Shown: one piece after another, positions 23,501-36,297 of the stretch
Position numbering within the stretch: the stretch's first letter is position 1
Layout of the letters: each line of letters begins with the position of its first letter
Origin: Pelodera strongyloides
Taxonomy: Eukaryota; Nematoda; Chromadorea; Rhabditida; Rhabditidae
Direction: 5' to 3'
Assembly: GCA_036852015.1 (NCBI GenBank)
Contig: JAANDG010000532.1
Coordinates: forward strand, 1 to 64,000
DNA length: 64,000 bases
Position numbers and translations under genes: made by a program
The notes under the pieces: model-generated
Databases searched by the model: none
What the model was told of the DNA's origin: nothing
Seen by the model: only the letters and a program-made list of their open reading frames with translations

Positions 23501-26500
23501 ACAGTGAACGCGCTCGTTTTGTGGCTACGCAGAACAGGTAATTTTTTTTTCTTCATTATAATTGGAATATGCCTTTCTAAACTATTCTCAATAACTTGAA
23601 TGTAAATTATTGTAATTAGTTATTAATCCAGTATCTAATTCTATCATTATCATTCTCACATGCCAATACCAGCTCTAGTCTTGCAGTCTTGCTAGAAAGT
23701 CATGTATGACACTGATGACAGCTAAGAATGTTGGTACTTGGTTGATTTAGTTAATTAGTAGTCGAGCACGTGCTCGCATAATGAAGTGACATGTTAGTTG
23801 CAGTAATGGGGTAATGGCACTTTTTCAAATATCATGTCAAATACATTTTGCATTTTGCTTAATACGCCGGGTTTCTTAAACCGGCTGGTTTCTGAAACGC
23901 ATCGAGCACAGAAGCATTATTTTGCAGGTTATTCAAATTAACATCAATTAGAATAAAACATCGAGCTAAAGTACAGTAACTTTGCATAAATACGTAAGAA
24001 TTCTGACGTCTACGAATCGTTTCCAGTACCAGTACATGTAGGTGATGTAGTAATGTTTTTGTTTTGTTCTCATTAAACTAAAAATTTGAGGTGCCGCAAA
24101 ACGTCGAGCTCTCTGTCATTGGGCCCAGGCATTGGCGCTTTCGAAAAGTCCCGAAGATCGGTATCGCCTTCGAATAGTGAGTTCTTTCACCTTAATTTTC
24201 ATTTTTGCTTTTCTCAGACTGTATAATTTTGTGTTCTTTCTTCGTATTTCTTTGGTTGGTCTATTTTCGTCCGAGTTGTGGATTGCAGATTGCTCTTTCT
24301 CCTTTTTTGTAGGAAGTGGGCTTTGTTCACGGTTGTAGTAGCTCTGGGTTTATTATTTGAGCGTTTGATCAGTTTACTGTTTACATACGGTTATTATCCA
24401 CATCCACGGTAATCCATAATTGTCATTTGTTTTATATCTTCTATCTGTAGCATGTATCATATCAATGTCGTTGTGTATAAGCCTCCACGCCCTCCACTAC
24501 ATTCCAATGCATGAGAGCTGCCTTCATTGTATTGTTCCGTTTTTTTTTGCTTAATAAATCATAGATTATTATTATTTATTATTTAGGATCGGTGAATAGC
24601 AGGCTGTTCCCACAAGACGCTATCGAAGAGCGCATGCACCTGCAGCTCGCCATGAAGATTTCCAAGGAAGAGGTGGAAAGAGAGGAGAGGAAGCGCGCAC
24701 AGGAGGTGAAGGTGGTTGAGGTGGGCAGGATGACTTATTTATTTATTTTTGTCCCGGCCCGGCTCCTGGCGTACTGGTAGTGGGTAGCACTCTTGGTCAC
24801 CTAGAATAGCGGGTTCAATTCCCGCTGGCGGCTGCTTTGCTTGCCCCGCCTGCCCGGTCGCTGTTTGTTTTTGGTATACTGTACTTGTGCTTGTGGTGCT
24901 TTCTAGCGTTGTCTAAATGACTACTTCTATTCTCTCTATTATCGTTGTCTCATTTGAAAGTGACATGTTTCATGCACTCGATGTATTTCCGTCGACAGTC
25001 GACAGCGGTTGATATGTCCGTTATTAAGTAGGTCGGCTATGTTTGGCACTTTTGCGATTGAAGCCGAGAAATGGATATGGAAGTTTTATTAAAAATGTCA
25101 AGAAAGGAAGCAAGCAGAGCAATGTAACCTGTGTTGAGCCACCATCAAGCTCTTTTAGCGTATAAGATTAATTACATTATCGCGTTTCGTTTCAGTCTCG
25201 AAATCTCGACATGTTTCAGGCCGTTCTTGAGGAGAGCAAGAAGGATAGTCCGAGTCCAAACGCTGTCTCTACTAAGTGCACTCCTTCAATGTAAGTGATG
25301 TTTAATTTTAGAGCTGGGCGGAAATCGCCAAAGTGGTGCAGGTGCGGGTAAAATACCGTACCGGATCCGGATCATCTCATATCCTGTCTCTGTCACTGCA
25401 AATTAAAATGAGTGAGGTTTCACGATCTAGGCTAAATGGCTACGCTTACAACCCGACAAAATTCCATGTGTAGTATTTATTGTCTAGCCAATTTAGTGTG
25501 CAGATTAAATAAATAACATCATGTTCGTTAATTCGTTTTCAGCGTCGTCAATGATGAAGATTTTTTCCATGCATTCGATCAAGTACCACGATCGCCAAAG
25601 AAAGTGCAGGTACGAAACTTTTTCCATTTCTTCTTGTTTCCCACTCAGTTGCCTTTACCTCTTGATTTAGCCAAGTAAGAGGGGAAAAAAGATTTAGGAC
25701 TATGACTATTACGTTGGCCGTCGACTTGTGCTTTTGTTTTTGGTTTGTTCTCTCCTTCCTACGTCACTAACTAATTTGGCTACATAGAAATAGAATCTCT
25801 TGTTGCCTAGCCTACTTTTTACCGTACATTCATGCATGTTTTTGCTTAGTCGTTGTGTTTTTTTTTACTGAATCAGTTCAGAGTTCAGACTCAACTAATA
25901 TGGAGCGGGCAGGGCATATTACATTATTATTACTGTGCTTTTTTGTAGGCCAATTCCAAGCCAACCCTCGCCGTCGATGATTTGTTGTCACTTGATTTTG
26001 GAGTAATGCAGGTACGACGTTGTCCTTTATATGTTTATATCGAAGTTTTTGTTGCAGTTAGTTAGATGTGATGATACTAAGTTTATCGCTTTCAACGGAC
26101 AGTACGCGGTGTGAGCCCTATTTCCCAGTCTGCCCGTTGCTCGTTAAGACTATTATAACCTATATATGAACTAATATTTTCGTTCTCGTGCAAAAAAATG
26201 TGCGCTGCGGAAGTTTTTATCGTTGATTTTGAGTTATTCCAGTTATTCGACATACAGGCTTTTTAATGTGGTTTCTGTGCCTTTAACTTTACCAAACGCT
26301 AATGCTGATTGCAAATTCACTGTGCACATTTAGCTCAATGACGGCAAGGTTCCATCGTGTGGTTCACATACACTTACTCTGGCCACTGACCCTTTTGCCA
26401 GTCACGGAAACCAGTTTGGAGGTGCCACTCAGTCTGGCACCAATGGGGTACCGGTACCCACATCCCACTTCCCCAACCCATTTGGCACCACTCAAGTTGA

Positions 26501-29251
26501 TCCCTTTTCGCTGAACTTGGGTGTAAATGGAAATATGACGAGGTTTGTTTGTGTGATCATTTGAACTTTAGACTTCGACTTTTGTAGTTTGTACGTTTGT
26601 AATGAAAGTGTAGGAGTAAGCATGCCTAAATATCCCATGACTTCTTATGAGCAAACAATCATGCTTTAGCTAAGAATGTGAGAATAAGAAACTTGGTCCG
26701 CTGGCAAAATGGCACTTTCATCTTGTATTTTTCCAGCTGTAAGAAAGTGTAAAAGTAAAATTGTAATTTAGAACCCCGTCTCCAGTCCCTGAAATCCAGA
26801 CGCTTGGATGTGATGCGTTTACTTCGGGTTACACTTCGATGAGCACGTCAACTGGAGTTGTTAGCGGAATCTCGGCCGGCCATAACCTACCGTACCCGGA
26901 CGTGGATGCTTTGCCGACAGGTACTGTAGTTTGTCTGTGATGAAGATGTATTCAACCTGTTACATAGTGAAACCTATTGGTTGAGTTTGGATTAGTTGTC
27001 AGGTTTGTTATAATTGGTCCTTTCATCATGTGCTTGTGACGGGTGTTTTACCTTGCATGCAGTCGACGCAATGATTTCGTTTGTCGGTTGAGGTCTTATG
27101 TGGGGCTTGAAACATTACTACTTTTTTTCCCAAACGACCTGGTGCTCCTCAACTCATCTGAAACTGAACCTCCGATTTTGTAATTCTTTAGGAGCTTCAA
27201 ATCTCTTGTTCAACAACACGCTCACAGAGAACACTGTGGCTGAAGCGCAGTCTTCTTGCTGGGAACGAACCTTGGTGCAGCAGTCTTCAGAACCTGTGTA
27301 TGAGAACATGGACGACCTGATGTTCCGACCTGCTAGCTCCGCTTCCGGATTCTCGGAGAGCAGCGAGATTAGCGGAAATGGATTCAAGGTGGGGGTTTCT
27401 TGTTATTTTTTTTTGATTTATGTCTTACTTATTTGTCAATGACTACTGCGTCTAACAGGTTGAGAAACGTTTTTTGAACTGCATGTAGCGTAGCTGTGTT
27501 CCTTTTGATGGAGTGTGCTTAGGAGGGAGAGCAGCTCTTTCAAATTTAGGTTGTTAAAAATTAAAACCATCGAACCAGCTTCTAGCTACGTATGTTTGGG
27601 TTACTGTGGATATGAGTGCTTTGCTTGTTACTGTTTTGTTGTTGAAGCACCTACATGGCTGCATGTATCGCTGGAGTTTGCTTGTTGTACAGTTGCTCTT
27701 TAGGCGTACCTCTCTGCTTCTTCGACTGGTGGTGGACTCTTGGATGCACCGTTGTATGGAGATAACGGTTCTGCAATGGGTGATATTATGGTTTGTTTTT
27801 GTCATTTGTGTCTCAGAATTGTTGAGCTCTGGGTTGATGAGGGACGGAATGTACTAACTATCCTCCTGCGGGCGATGCAACCAACATGGTCGCGGCTCGT
27901 GTGTCCGTGTGTCGTGCGTGATTTTATGCACCTTTTCTCAGATGCAGATTTGTTTAATTCGACAAAAAAAAAAAACGTTTTTTTTTAGGTTTACGTTTGT
28001 TCGAGCTCGAGCACATGTCATTATGTAAATACGTACTTTCAGCCAATTACTCCTTCTGGTGCTCGTGGACGTGAGCTGAGCTCCTCCTCGATGTCAACGA
28101 TTGTTTCGGCGCAGCGATTTTTGGGCGAGCACAAAGGATTGGTGGACTTGGATAACTTGGTACCAGCACCACCTCCAGGTTGGTGTTTTTGCTTGCTTAT
28201 ACTTTGTGAACTTTGTGTTATGGCTTCGCTTTACTGTGAGTTGCACAGCTTAGTGACTAATTATTTTAATTGGTGGTGGTGGACTTGGTACCATAACTAC
28301 AGAGTACCCCACAGCAGTTTTTACTCCAAATTTTTTGTGTGTGCCTAAGACGCATAACTTGTATTTGTATTTTACACTGAAATGCAGTGATGAGCCAGAA
28401 ATGGATGATTTTTCTGTTCTGATTTTGATTTTGATTTGTCTTTTTTTTTTTAGAATCCAAGGCTAGTAATCCGTTTGGCGCCGATTTTGCCACTTTGGCG
28501 CAAGCTTCGCAATCGCAAGGAGTGTTGTGTTCTTCTACGTCAATGCCGTTGATGCCAATGCAACATACGGGTGGCTCGACGCGCTCGACGGATTCCGCGT
28601 ATACGCTGCCGCCAGGGTCTGAGGTAGATTGGATTTTTTTTAAATTTGATTAGTGAATTATTTTTCATCAATTTTTGGGATCCTCGATCCTATTCACCTT
28701 TGGACTTTTCAAACACTCGTTGATCTGGTAGTGTAAGTAGTGATGGGGTATGTGCTCGCTGTGCATCATGATCATAAATATATGCAAATATGATAGTTCG
28801 TAGTTCGTTGTTTTAAGTTAGCAAGCCATAAACCTCGCCATTGAGTCCGGAGGTGGTTCGCGAAATTTTCTCTGTTTGTGATACGTTTCTAATAAATTCC
28901 TCGTATACCACCTCCGGGCTTCCCATACCTTCTATGCTAATTCCGGAGGTGGTTCAGCCATGAGTCCTCTAAATTTATACAATATTCTAATTCCGGTGGT
29001 GGTTCGCCGGTGAGCTCGTCAGCATGCTTAGATGGTTAGTTGGAACATTGTTTAGTGTATAAGTCCTGCAGTCCTTTTATATTCAGGCTTGTTTTTGGAA
29101 TTCCGGTCCTTCGCAACATTCATCCTATTTTGCCGCCCATGCCCAGCCAACAACACCTCGCAACAATCCCTTTGGCAGCTATGGAATCGAACAACAGCAG
29201 AATTTGCAGAATATGAATGCGGAAGTCCAGCGTAACCCATTTGGATTCTGA
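20528..29251 (+). CDS. epn-1: Epsin (ENTH-domain clathrin adaptor)
   Basis: Epsins bind PtdIns(4,5)P2, ubiquitinated cargo, AP-2 and clathrin during endocytosis. Exons: 20528-20613, 20842-20943, 21270-21354, 22027-22128, 23458-23537, 24091-24176, 24587-24705, 25196-25290, 25543-25609, 25949-26011, 26334-26542, 26772-26920, 27192-27388, 27704-27790, 28043-28178, 28454-28623, 29087-29251; 665 residues in frame. The ENTH domain fills about residues 1-145 (RRTIKN, KVRDAT, NDPWGPST, ADLTHDPIAFAEIM, WRHVYKSLVVLEFL, GRNVREKA). Two ubiquitin-interacting motifs follow (EERMHLQLAMKISKEE, about 194-210; NLDMFQAVLEESKK, 223-236). DPF motifs are at 314 and 351, a clathrin box LVDLD at 542-546, and NPF motifs at 343, 560, 638 and 661. 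ATG comes three bases after TTTCAG. The acceptor of exon 5 is formed by the edge of a repeat. Exons 6-8 have the least certain boundaries. Confidence 0.95.
21627..21787. repeat. AGCGAAATACC foldback element
   Basis: The left arm CCGGCCGGTTTTTGAAACGC faces the right arm GCGTTTCAAAAACTGGCC, ending ATTTCGCTTTAA. The left TTAA is not visible. It lies in epsin intron 3. Confidence 0.75.
23064..23456. repeat. TTAA-flanked repeat whose right end forms an epsin splice acceptor
   Basis: TTAA plus AGCGAAATACCACCC at the left and GACCGCTAATTCGCT plus TTAA at the right. The next base completes TTTAAG, the acceptor of epsin exon 5 (23458). The interior is longer and less symmetric than other copies. Confidence 0.7.
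23878..24030. repeat. Decayed AGCGAAATACC-type foldback
   Basis: CCGGCTGGTTTCTGAAACGC at the left and a decayed CGTCTACGAATCGTTTCC at the right, in epsin intron 5. Ends are uncertain. Confidence 0.45.
24766..24840 (+). repeat. tRNA-derived SINE-like sequence
   Basis: A-box-like TGGTAGTGGGTAGC and a perfect B-box arm GCGGGTTCAATTCCCGC. No matching acceptor stem, so a working tRNA is unlikely. It lies in the epsin intron 24706-25195. Confidence 0.6.
28845..29010. repeat. Dispersed CCGGAGGTGGTTC motifs in the last epsin intron
   Basis: CCGGAGGTGGTTC or a one-base variant occurs near 28848, 28945 and 28993, with an inverted ACCACCTCCGGG near 28909. Confidence 0.6.
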
Positions 29252-29468
29252 GCTCTGAAGGTGCAGTTTGTGATTTTCATCTTTTAACTTCGTGGGTGGT
29301 CTGTATTACTGTATTACTGTATTTTGGAACTGTGTGGCTGTGCCATGAATTAGTCTTAATTATTAGAACTAGATTTCAAGCGGTATTTTAATCGGATTTT
29401 TAATTAATGAAAATCACTTTAGAAACTAAGTTATAGCTTAGCTTGTTGTTGGATTTTTTGTTAATTCC

Positions 29469-29618
29469 TTAAAGCGAAATACCGGCCGTTTTTTGAAACT
29501 GCTAATTTGCTCGAATGTAGCTCGATTTTTTATTCTAATTTATCTTCATTTACATGCGCTGCATGAGAATGCTGGTCTATTCGGTGTGTTTCAAAAACCG
29601 GCCGGTAGTTCGCCTTAA
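29469..29618. repeat. TTAA-flanked AGCGAAATACC foldback
   Basis: TTAA, AGCGAAATACCGGCCG on the left; CGGCCGGTAGTTCGCC, TTAA on the right. About 150 bp, downstream of epsin. Confidence 0.85.
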
Positions 29619-30741
29619 GCCTGCCTACATCTCTCTCCCTATCGCTTTCTTTGAAAATTACGAGTGCTTATTGATTACGATTACGAGTTTATGTGTAGAT
29701 CTGCTTCACCTTATTCGATTTCTGCCATAATTCAGACTTTCAGATTTCAGAAACGAGTACATATTTTTGTGATTCTGATTCAGGTACTGCCTTGCTATTT
29801 TCTTCACCTTTTCTCAAACTATTTTTTGTGTGAGTAATTGTGTTTTCTTTCCCTCTCTGGAATTTTGTCAATTTGAGCGTGTTTTGTTTGTCATTTGTCA
29901 TTGTCATTGTTATTTATTTGGTGATCACATTTTATCAAATCTCTTCCTTTTTAAAGGAAACAAGTGGCCTTGACATACCTTTACACAGGTTGTACTCTTT
30001 ATTTTCGGCAATTTTGAAATTAGAAATGGGCGTATTTGACTGAGATTTTGTGTTTTTTCGAACATTTTTCTCATTCCGTTATTATTTGTGTTTACTGGTG
30101 TAGAGAGGTCTGTAATTTTTTTTGTGTTATTTTCCATAGTTTTGTGACTTTGCTTTGTTGACATCTGTGTTTAGTGACCTAACCTATATGTAAACTTAAT
30201 TGAGCGAGTAGTATTATCAGCAGTTTTTGATTTCGATGTCATTTCTTTAAATACATTCCGAAGTACGCTTCTTGGATATGGATTATCATTTCCGTATTGC
30301 TTTTTCCTCCCATTTATCTCAACTTTCCCAGAGATTTATTATTTTTTTTATGAAAAATTGCTCCACGGCGTACTGTAAATCTTTGGAAGAGTAATGCATG
30401 TTTCGTATTTTGTAACACTTTGATTTTTGTGCTTGTGAATAGATGTTTATCCAGATTTGTATAATTTCAACACACTAATTTTATCCACTAGTTGATTTTT
30501 TCAGATTTTTCTTTTGACATAATTTAGTATTCTAGGAGTTTGATTGTATTAATTTGGTATACATGATAGTCAATATGAGACAATATGTATTTGTGAACGG
30601 CTGTGAGTATGAATAAAGAAGATTTAGAACAGTGTTTTGGTTTGGGGGGCTTTGTAGTTTTAGTTGTTATTGAATAAAAATATAAGCACTATGAAACCTT
30701 GATTAGCTCTTTGATCATAAGAACGCTATAAATCTATTCTT

Positions 30742-30914
30742 TTAAAGCGAAATACCAGCCGGTTTTTGAAACGCATCGAGTACCAGCATTCTTTTGCAGC
30801 TGATCCAAACGAACATTGAATAAAAAATCGAGCTAATCCGAGAAACTTTGCATAATACGTAAGCATTCAACTGACCACGATGCTTTTCAAAAACCGGCCG
30901 GTATTTTGCTTTAA
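30742..30914. repeat. TTAA-flanked AGCGAAATACC foldback
   Basis: TTAA, AGCGAAATACCAGCCGG on the left and CCGGCCGGTATTTTGCT, TTAA on the right; 173 bp. The inner arms run through GTTTTTGAAACGCATCG. Confidence 0.9.
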
Positions 30915-31242
30915 AAGAAGCTAATGTTGTTCGAATCGGAGTGTTTCAAGTCCAGCATAAGACGGGTGATCGTGGTAATCCTTTGGTGACTCCATACATA
31001 TAGATTGCTACACGGAGCGAATAACAGATATACAAACTGAATTTTAGCTCGTTGGTTATCGATACTGTAAAACCCACAAAGTTTATTAATTTTGGTGCTA
31101 TATAGTTTTTTTTTTACACTTCTCAAAGCCCAGAATGTCATGGAAATTGATTTTCGCTAAAATTTGTAATTTTCAAAAATGTTATGTGAGAGTGTTGGCC
31201 AATTTCAATAGGCGTGAAAGTCGATGGGAGTCTGGAAGATGA

Positions 31243-31250
31243 TATAAATA
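31243..31250 (+). promoter_or_regulatory. TATAAATA box, possible promoter of the first cystatin-like gene
   Basis: TATAAATA lies 545 bases before the ATG at 31788. The inverted paralogue has an identical box 314 bases upstream of its ATG. Promoter function is inferred from that parallel. Confidence 0.35.
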
Positions 31251-31787
31251 GGAGGGAAATTGGTTAGGGAATTCATACGCACTGACAATCAGATAGATTT
31301 AGATTTAGGTTTAGGCCGTTACTTACTTAGGTCTTTAGCCCTTAATATTATTTTGACACACAAACTTGCATCGAGTTGTAATACAGTAATACTTGCATAA
31401 ACTTTTGAGATACTACTAAATAATTCACCCTAGAATTCTACCCAAAAATCCTACCTGCTACATGCCTCTAGAATTTCGAATTACTAGCATTGAAAGTAAA
31501 CTCTGTGAGAACCTAATTTATACGTTTTCTTATTTATTCATCAACAAACATTTATGCATGATATGTTGCCTTCGAATGAAATTTTCTTCGGCTTTGTCAT
31601 ACTGTAGTCGAGTCTAATCTCGGGTCAGCGGATTCCTTTTGGCGACCACATGGTGACCTTTTGGCGGCTATTCGGCGACTGTTCTTTTTCTAAAAAACTC
31701 TCTACAAACAGCAAACGGTCACCAAGTGGTTGTAAAATGGTCTCTTTTCGATACGAGGTCGATAACGGATAGCAATTATCTTTCAGG

Positions 31788-33344
31788 ATGAAATTCACTT
31801 TGTTCATTATTGCTTCGGTCGCCGTTGTCGGTAGTATTGAAGTGGATAAGCCTGTGAAGAAGAATAGAGAGGGCGGCCTTGTCGAGCATGACAACCTCGA
31901 CAGTGCGGAGAATAAGGTAATCTTTTTCGGAATCAGTAGATTTTGGAAATCAGCATAAAGTAAGGCGTGTTACTCTATATATATGATAGCTGCAATGAGA
32001 AAGGCAAATACTGACATTGAGAATAAGCGTTTTTGTAGGGTTAGTGAGTTTGTTTAGTCTTATTGTTAATTTGGGAATTGATCGGTTTACGCGGCGAACC
32101 CGCTTTTGAGACTTACCGAGGCCTTCACCAAGACTTCATCAAGTTCTCGCTAGCTTTCAGCCGCACATGCCCACGTTTTCTCTCGGTATTTTTTCAGGCG
32201 GAAGTACAAAGAATTTTTAACAATGAAGTCCAGGATCAGTTCAAGGGAACGACGAAGAAGTACTTGGTTGTGGAAAAGGTTTGTGGTTTTCATATTTGAA
32301 ATTGTACCGTATTGGTCCTACTATATGTCTCCTTAATCAGTTCCTAGCGTCGATACGTCACTAAAGCCGTGTATCTTCATTTGTTGATTTACAATGTTAT
32401 TGTTTCTACGAGCTGATTGATTTTTGTCTGTCAGTAATAAAACATTTCATTTCATTGCAAAGCCAATGAGTAGTGTTATGAGTTATGATATGGTTTGCAT
32501 CAGGGTTGCCGCCTTTCAAGAGCTTGTCGTTGCCGATGACGGAAGCCTTCAACCATGTTTACAATTAGTACTTATTCTAATTTAAGATTGACCGTAAGGC
32601 CACAATTCTGGTCGCTGGTCTAATTACCATTTGGGAGGCCCGGTTTGTGGAGAGCGCTTGCCTTAGAGACGTGAGTTCCTTATACACAGTAATGTTTGTT
32701 TAAATAACAATTAGTTTCAGAAGATAATTATTTGACCAAAGATGTCGCACCGTTTTTGCAAAGCGCATCCAACTTTTCGTATTATGTTGTTTTGCTCAAA
32801 TGACGAACGGATATACTGGGTGATTCTGAGTCAGTTGTTGTACCATATACATGTTTATTTAAAAACAAAATGCTGAACTTGTTTTTCAGCAAGTCAAACT
32901 AGAAGACGTAACACCGGAGAACTGCGAAATCGACAGAGGACTTCTTTGGGTGGTACGTTTCAGCTTTTCAATAAATTGTCTAACTAGAATTTATGCACAC
33001 TTGGTGATGGGTTGCTTTAGTTTCTTCTCCTCTGTCAGAGTCTCCGAATTTGTAAATATCATGACCGTTGCATTATCGAAAAGTTTAGTGCAAGGTAAGT
33101 CTTTTCGTTCGGTTCCGAAGCCTAAGCCTGATCCTGAGCCTAAGTCTAAGCCTTTGCAAAAATGGTAGTGTCGGTTTCAAGGTTGGTGATCCTCGAGGAA
33201 GTTTATTTTGCTCTACGATTCTGGCGATAAATCTGGGGGTACTGTATCTTACTTTATCATATATTACAGAAGTTCCGCGCCAACCAAACAATGCTTATTG
33301 GACGTGATCCTACTGTGGAAGTTGAATACCAAGCTGCTCTTTAG
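31788..33344 (+). CDS. Secreted cystatin-like protein, member 1
   Basis: A small secreted protein of the cystatin superfamily; a role as a cysteine-protease inhibitor is possible but unproven. Exons 31788-31916, 32198-32278, 32587-32670, 32890-32952 and 33270-33344 join in phase 0 to 143 residues. Residues 1-15 or so are a signal peptide (MKFTLFIIASVAVVG). The segment AEVQRIFNNEVQDQF matches the cystatin helix, YLVVEK leads to the strand, and ILVAG stands where papain-inhibiting cystatins have QxVxG. FVESAC and PENC supply the two cysteines, 14 residues apart, typical of the first cystatin disulfide; the second disulfide and the Pro-Trp loop are missing. ATG follows TTTCAG by one base. Its closest relative is the inverted copy at 34800-36297, sharing REGGLVEHD. 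Confidence 0.82.
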
Positions 33345-33357
33345 AACATGATGATCT

Positions 33358-33363
33358 AATAAA
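33358..33363 (+). terminator. Polyadenylation signal of cystatin-like member 1
   Basis: AATAAA 14 bases after the stop, repeated 9 bases on. Confidence 0.65.
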
Positions 33364-33889
33364 TTTAATAAATTTTTATATATTATTATTTATGCTTGCC
33401 TATTTACCTACACGATTATGCGTGAATATCATACACAGAAAAATCTCGACAAGTGAGTGCATATATGGACATAATGTCAGTCACATGGAGAGTTCATTTA
33501 AATTCGGTATAAACTCATGAGGGCCGCCCAGCCCTCATGGTTTATTTATGAATATTGTGTTCTAAAATAGATGTAATACAAAAAACATCAAGTAGCCATA
33601 ACCCTTTATCAGTAAGACAAAAGGCAAGAATGAGTATTTCTCCAAAGCTCACCAACATCTGTTAATTGAGAAACATACAAACACTCCAGTGTAAGCAAGC
33701 ATGCAAAAGTAACAAAGAAACTAATGATGAAATAAATATTATGTACATATTCCTACGGCATACTTGGCACACTTACATCGGATTCGAATATGTTCCGCAA
33801 ATAAGTTATAGCTCACATTGTTATAGCTTAGACGTTAGTTCTGATAAAGAGTCTGTATGTAAAACGTGGGATGCTCAACATCCGAACAG

Positions 33890-34072
33890 TTAAAGAGAAA
33901 TACCGGCGGGTTTTTGAAACGCATCGTGGACGGCTGAATTCTTACGTATTTAATTTAACTTTGCTCGAATTTAGCTCGAGTTTTATTCTAATTTATGCTA
34001 ATTTGCATAAGATACATAAGAATGCTGGTGCAGCCGATGTGTTTCAAAAACCAGACGGTATTTCGGTGCGAA
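33890..34072. repeat. AGCGAAATACC-type foldback
   Basis: TTAA, AGAGAAATACCGGCGGG at left and CCAGACGGTATTTCGG at right; the right TTAA has been lost. Confidence 0.75.
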
Positions 34073-34135
34073 AGAAAACTACTCTCCGTCTATGTCTTCG
34101 TTATAATTGCCAAGAATCCGGGTTTGAAGCTGAAC

Positions 34136-34319
34136 TTAACGCGAAATACGGACCAGTTTTTGAAGCGCGTCTGAAGTACTTGCATTCCTATGCATTTATG
34201 CAAAGTGGGATCTAATTGGGGTCTAGAGTTTTTATTCTAATTTAGCTCATTTGTATATGCTGCACGAGAAAACAGGTGTACGCAATGCGTTTCAAAAACC
34301 GGCCAGTATTTCGCTTTAA
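34136..34319. repeat. TTAA-flanked AGCGAAATACC foldback
   Basis: TTAA, CGCGAAATACGGACC at left and GGCCAGTATTTCGCT, TTAA at right; 184 bp, directly following another copy. Confidence 0.8.
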
Positions 34320-34799
34320 GCATGTCAGTCTGCTTATCCAGCCACCTACAGTTTTGTTTTCGGTTAATTGTGAGGGTATTTGTTTTGCAAACTCGGAATG
34401 ACAACTTGCTGAAAGTAATTCACGAATTCGGCCTTCAGTTCATCAACCTAATGCTTCTGTCGCACGCATGCCGCATGCTACAGATAGCGCATGGTTCAAA
34501 AAAGGCTGCGTTCTAGACAACAACACAGCTGTGAAGTTGTTGAGCAAGTTTGGCTAGAGGACGTAGTATGGTAATAGATCCTTTCACGATGCCTAGTAAA
34601 AAATTGCCTTTTCAGCGCAAAGCGCTAGTCTAATTTTTATTGATTGAATTTTTCTACCTTCTCCGTTTTCACTTTTCATACTGGTGGTGCCTTTGCTACT
34701 CGTAAATCTAACATATCTATTATTTCGACAAGAGCACAGTTATCGATTGGTTTAGACATTTATATAAACATTTATTGATTGATTTCGATGATTATTCCT

Positions 34800-36297
34800 C
34801 TATTGATTAAACGAGATGGTGCCCTGTCCGAGAGCGGCCACAAAACTGGAAGTCACATAGGGATCGCGACCGATGAGGAACGTCTGGTTGGCGTGAAAGT
34901 TCTGCAAATAAATTCGTTTCATTTAAAGAATAAAGATTCATTACTTTTCAGATACATAAATGTTATTCGTCAAATGGTTATTGGGATTGCTGTATTGTTG
35001 CGGTGCTGTGGGCCATTAAAACTCAGTAAAAGACTAGAAATACTTGAAATGTATTAATATACTGATACCGTACCACTCGTACAGGTCCTCCGGCGACAGC
35101 ACATTTCTTCGGCGTCACGTCCTCAATGCGAACTTGCTGGAAAGAAGCAAAGGATTACAGCACTGAATTCGCATTATTTAACGTGAGATTTAGATATACG
35201 TGCCCTTTTCTATTATTAGCGGTAGTAAACTTACCATACTCATAATGTGCAATGCTAGAAAGATGAATACGAGGCTTGTTTAGAACAAAATCGTAAACCT
35301 TTCCTCTACTAATAACTTAGAAAAATCTTACTTCCCTGAGACACTTGCTCTCAACAAAGATCGCGTCCCAAATTGTGATCAGTCCAGCGACGACTATTGT
35401 TGCCTTACGCTCGATCTAGAAGTTCAAGAGTGCATTCAATATATTTAGATATTTCCTCACAATATATTTAGATATTTATTATTACTCCTGAAGCGGACGC
35501 CCAGGTCCCAAGAGCTTGGTGTCGATCTCGGAAGGCCTAGGCCCCAATATATTGGTGTCGATCTCGGGAGGCTTAGGCCCCAAGAACTTGGTGTCGATCC
35601 ATCTGAACTTGTGTCCATGAAGATCCCGATAAAGGGTCGTCTATGAAGACATTTTTCCAACATGTTGAAAAGCAAGGTCTGCAAAATGAACGAATTTGCC
35701 ATTCAAATCCGTACAGACCTTCTCCACAACAAGATACTTGTCGGTCATTCCTCGAAATTTGTCCTGCACTTCCTGGTTGAAGAGCCTTTGCACGTCTTCC
35801 TAAAATAAGTGGTGGAGTTTACGTCAATTTTAACTCATTGTCAGGGTTACGGAGATACTGTACGTGTTTTTCTTGAGTTTTGTATTGTTCTGGAAAGAAT
35901 TATGGGTTTCAAAGCAAGCCATGTACGTGACTAGAAGGCGGAGTTAGTTAAAGCGAAATACCGGCCGGCTTTTGAAACGCATTGTGGACATCTTCATTTT
36001 ATGCAACATATGCAAATTATGCATAAATTAGCATAAAAACTAGACCCCAATTCGACCCCAATTAGCATAAATTGCATAAATGCATAAAAACGCAGCTGTT
36101 CACGATGCGTTTCAAAAACTGGCAGGTGTTTCGGTTTAACGACGTTGATGAGCAAGAATGATCAACGTCCCTACCCTGTTCGCGTCAGTCTCACGGTCGT
36201 CGTGCTCAACAAGGCCTCCCTCGCGGGTCTTCGTCACTTGAGCATTGACGACAAAAGTGAGCGCGAGCGAGAGTGCGAATAGGCAAACGTACTTCAT
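34800..36297 (-). CDS. Secreted cystatin-like protein, member 2 (inverted copy)
   Basis: Paralogue of member 1 on the opposite strand, tail to tail with it. Exons in reading order: 36297-36175, 35799-35719, 35415-35332, 35136-35074, 34901-34800; 150 residues, all introns phase 0. Internal exon lengths (81, 84, 63) equal those of member 1. A signal peptide (MKYVCLFALSLALTFVVNA) precedes TREGGLVEHD. Then come EDVQRLFNQEVQDKF, KYLVVEK, IVVAG at the QxVxG position, FVESKC and, 14 residues later, a cysteine in TPKKC. The last exon has HANQTFLIGRD, like member 1, plus about nine extra C-terminal residues. The start codon is preceded by TTTCAG and one A. Intron 1 carries a foldback element and intron 2 a 36-bp tandem repeat. 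Confidence 0.82.
35508..35600. repeat. 36-bp tandem repeat, 2.6 copies
   Basis: The unit CCAAGAGCTTGGTGTCGATC plus TCGGAAGGCCTAGGCC is repeated with few changes in intron 2 of member 2. The predicted repetitive peptide on the minus strand is an artefact of this. Confidence 0.85.
35948..36139. repeat. TTAA-flanked AGCGAAATACC foldback
   Basis: TTAA, AGCGAAATACCGGCCGG at left and CTGGCAGGTGTTTCGGT, TTAA at right; 192 bp in intron 1 of cystatin-like member 2. Confidence 0.85.

Larger units (their letters stand above)
29252..31787. other. Epsin 3' region and spacer before the cystatin-like cluster
   Basis: No gene seen. It contains two foldback elements (29469-29618 and 30742-30914), candidate epsin poly(A) signals near 30611 and 30672, and a TATA-like box at 31243. 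The T-rich start may be a long epsin 3' UTR. Confidence 0.5.
33345..34799. other. Spacer between the two tail-to-tail cystatin-like genes
   Basis: No gene seen. Two foldback elements occupy 33890-34072 and 34136-34319; the remainder is AT-rich. Confidence 0.6.
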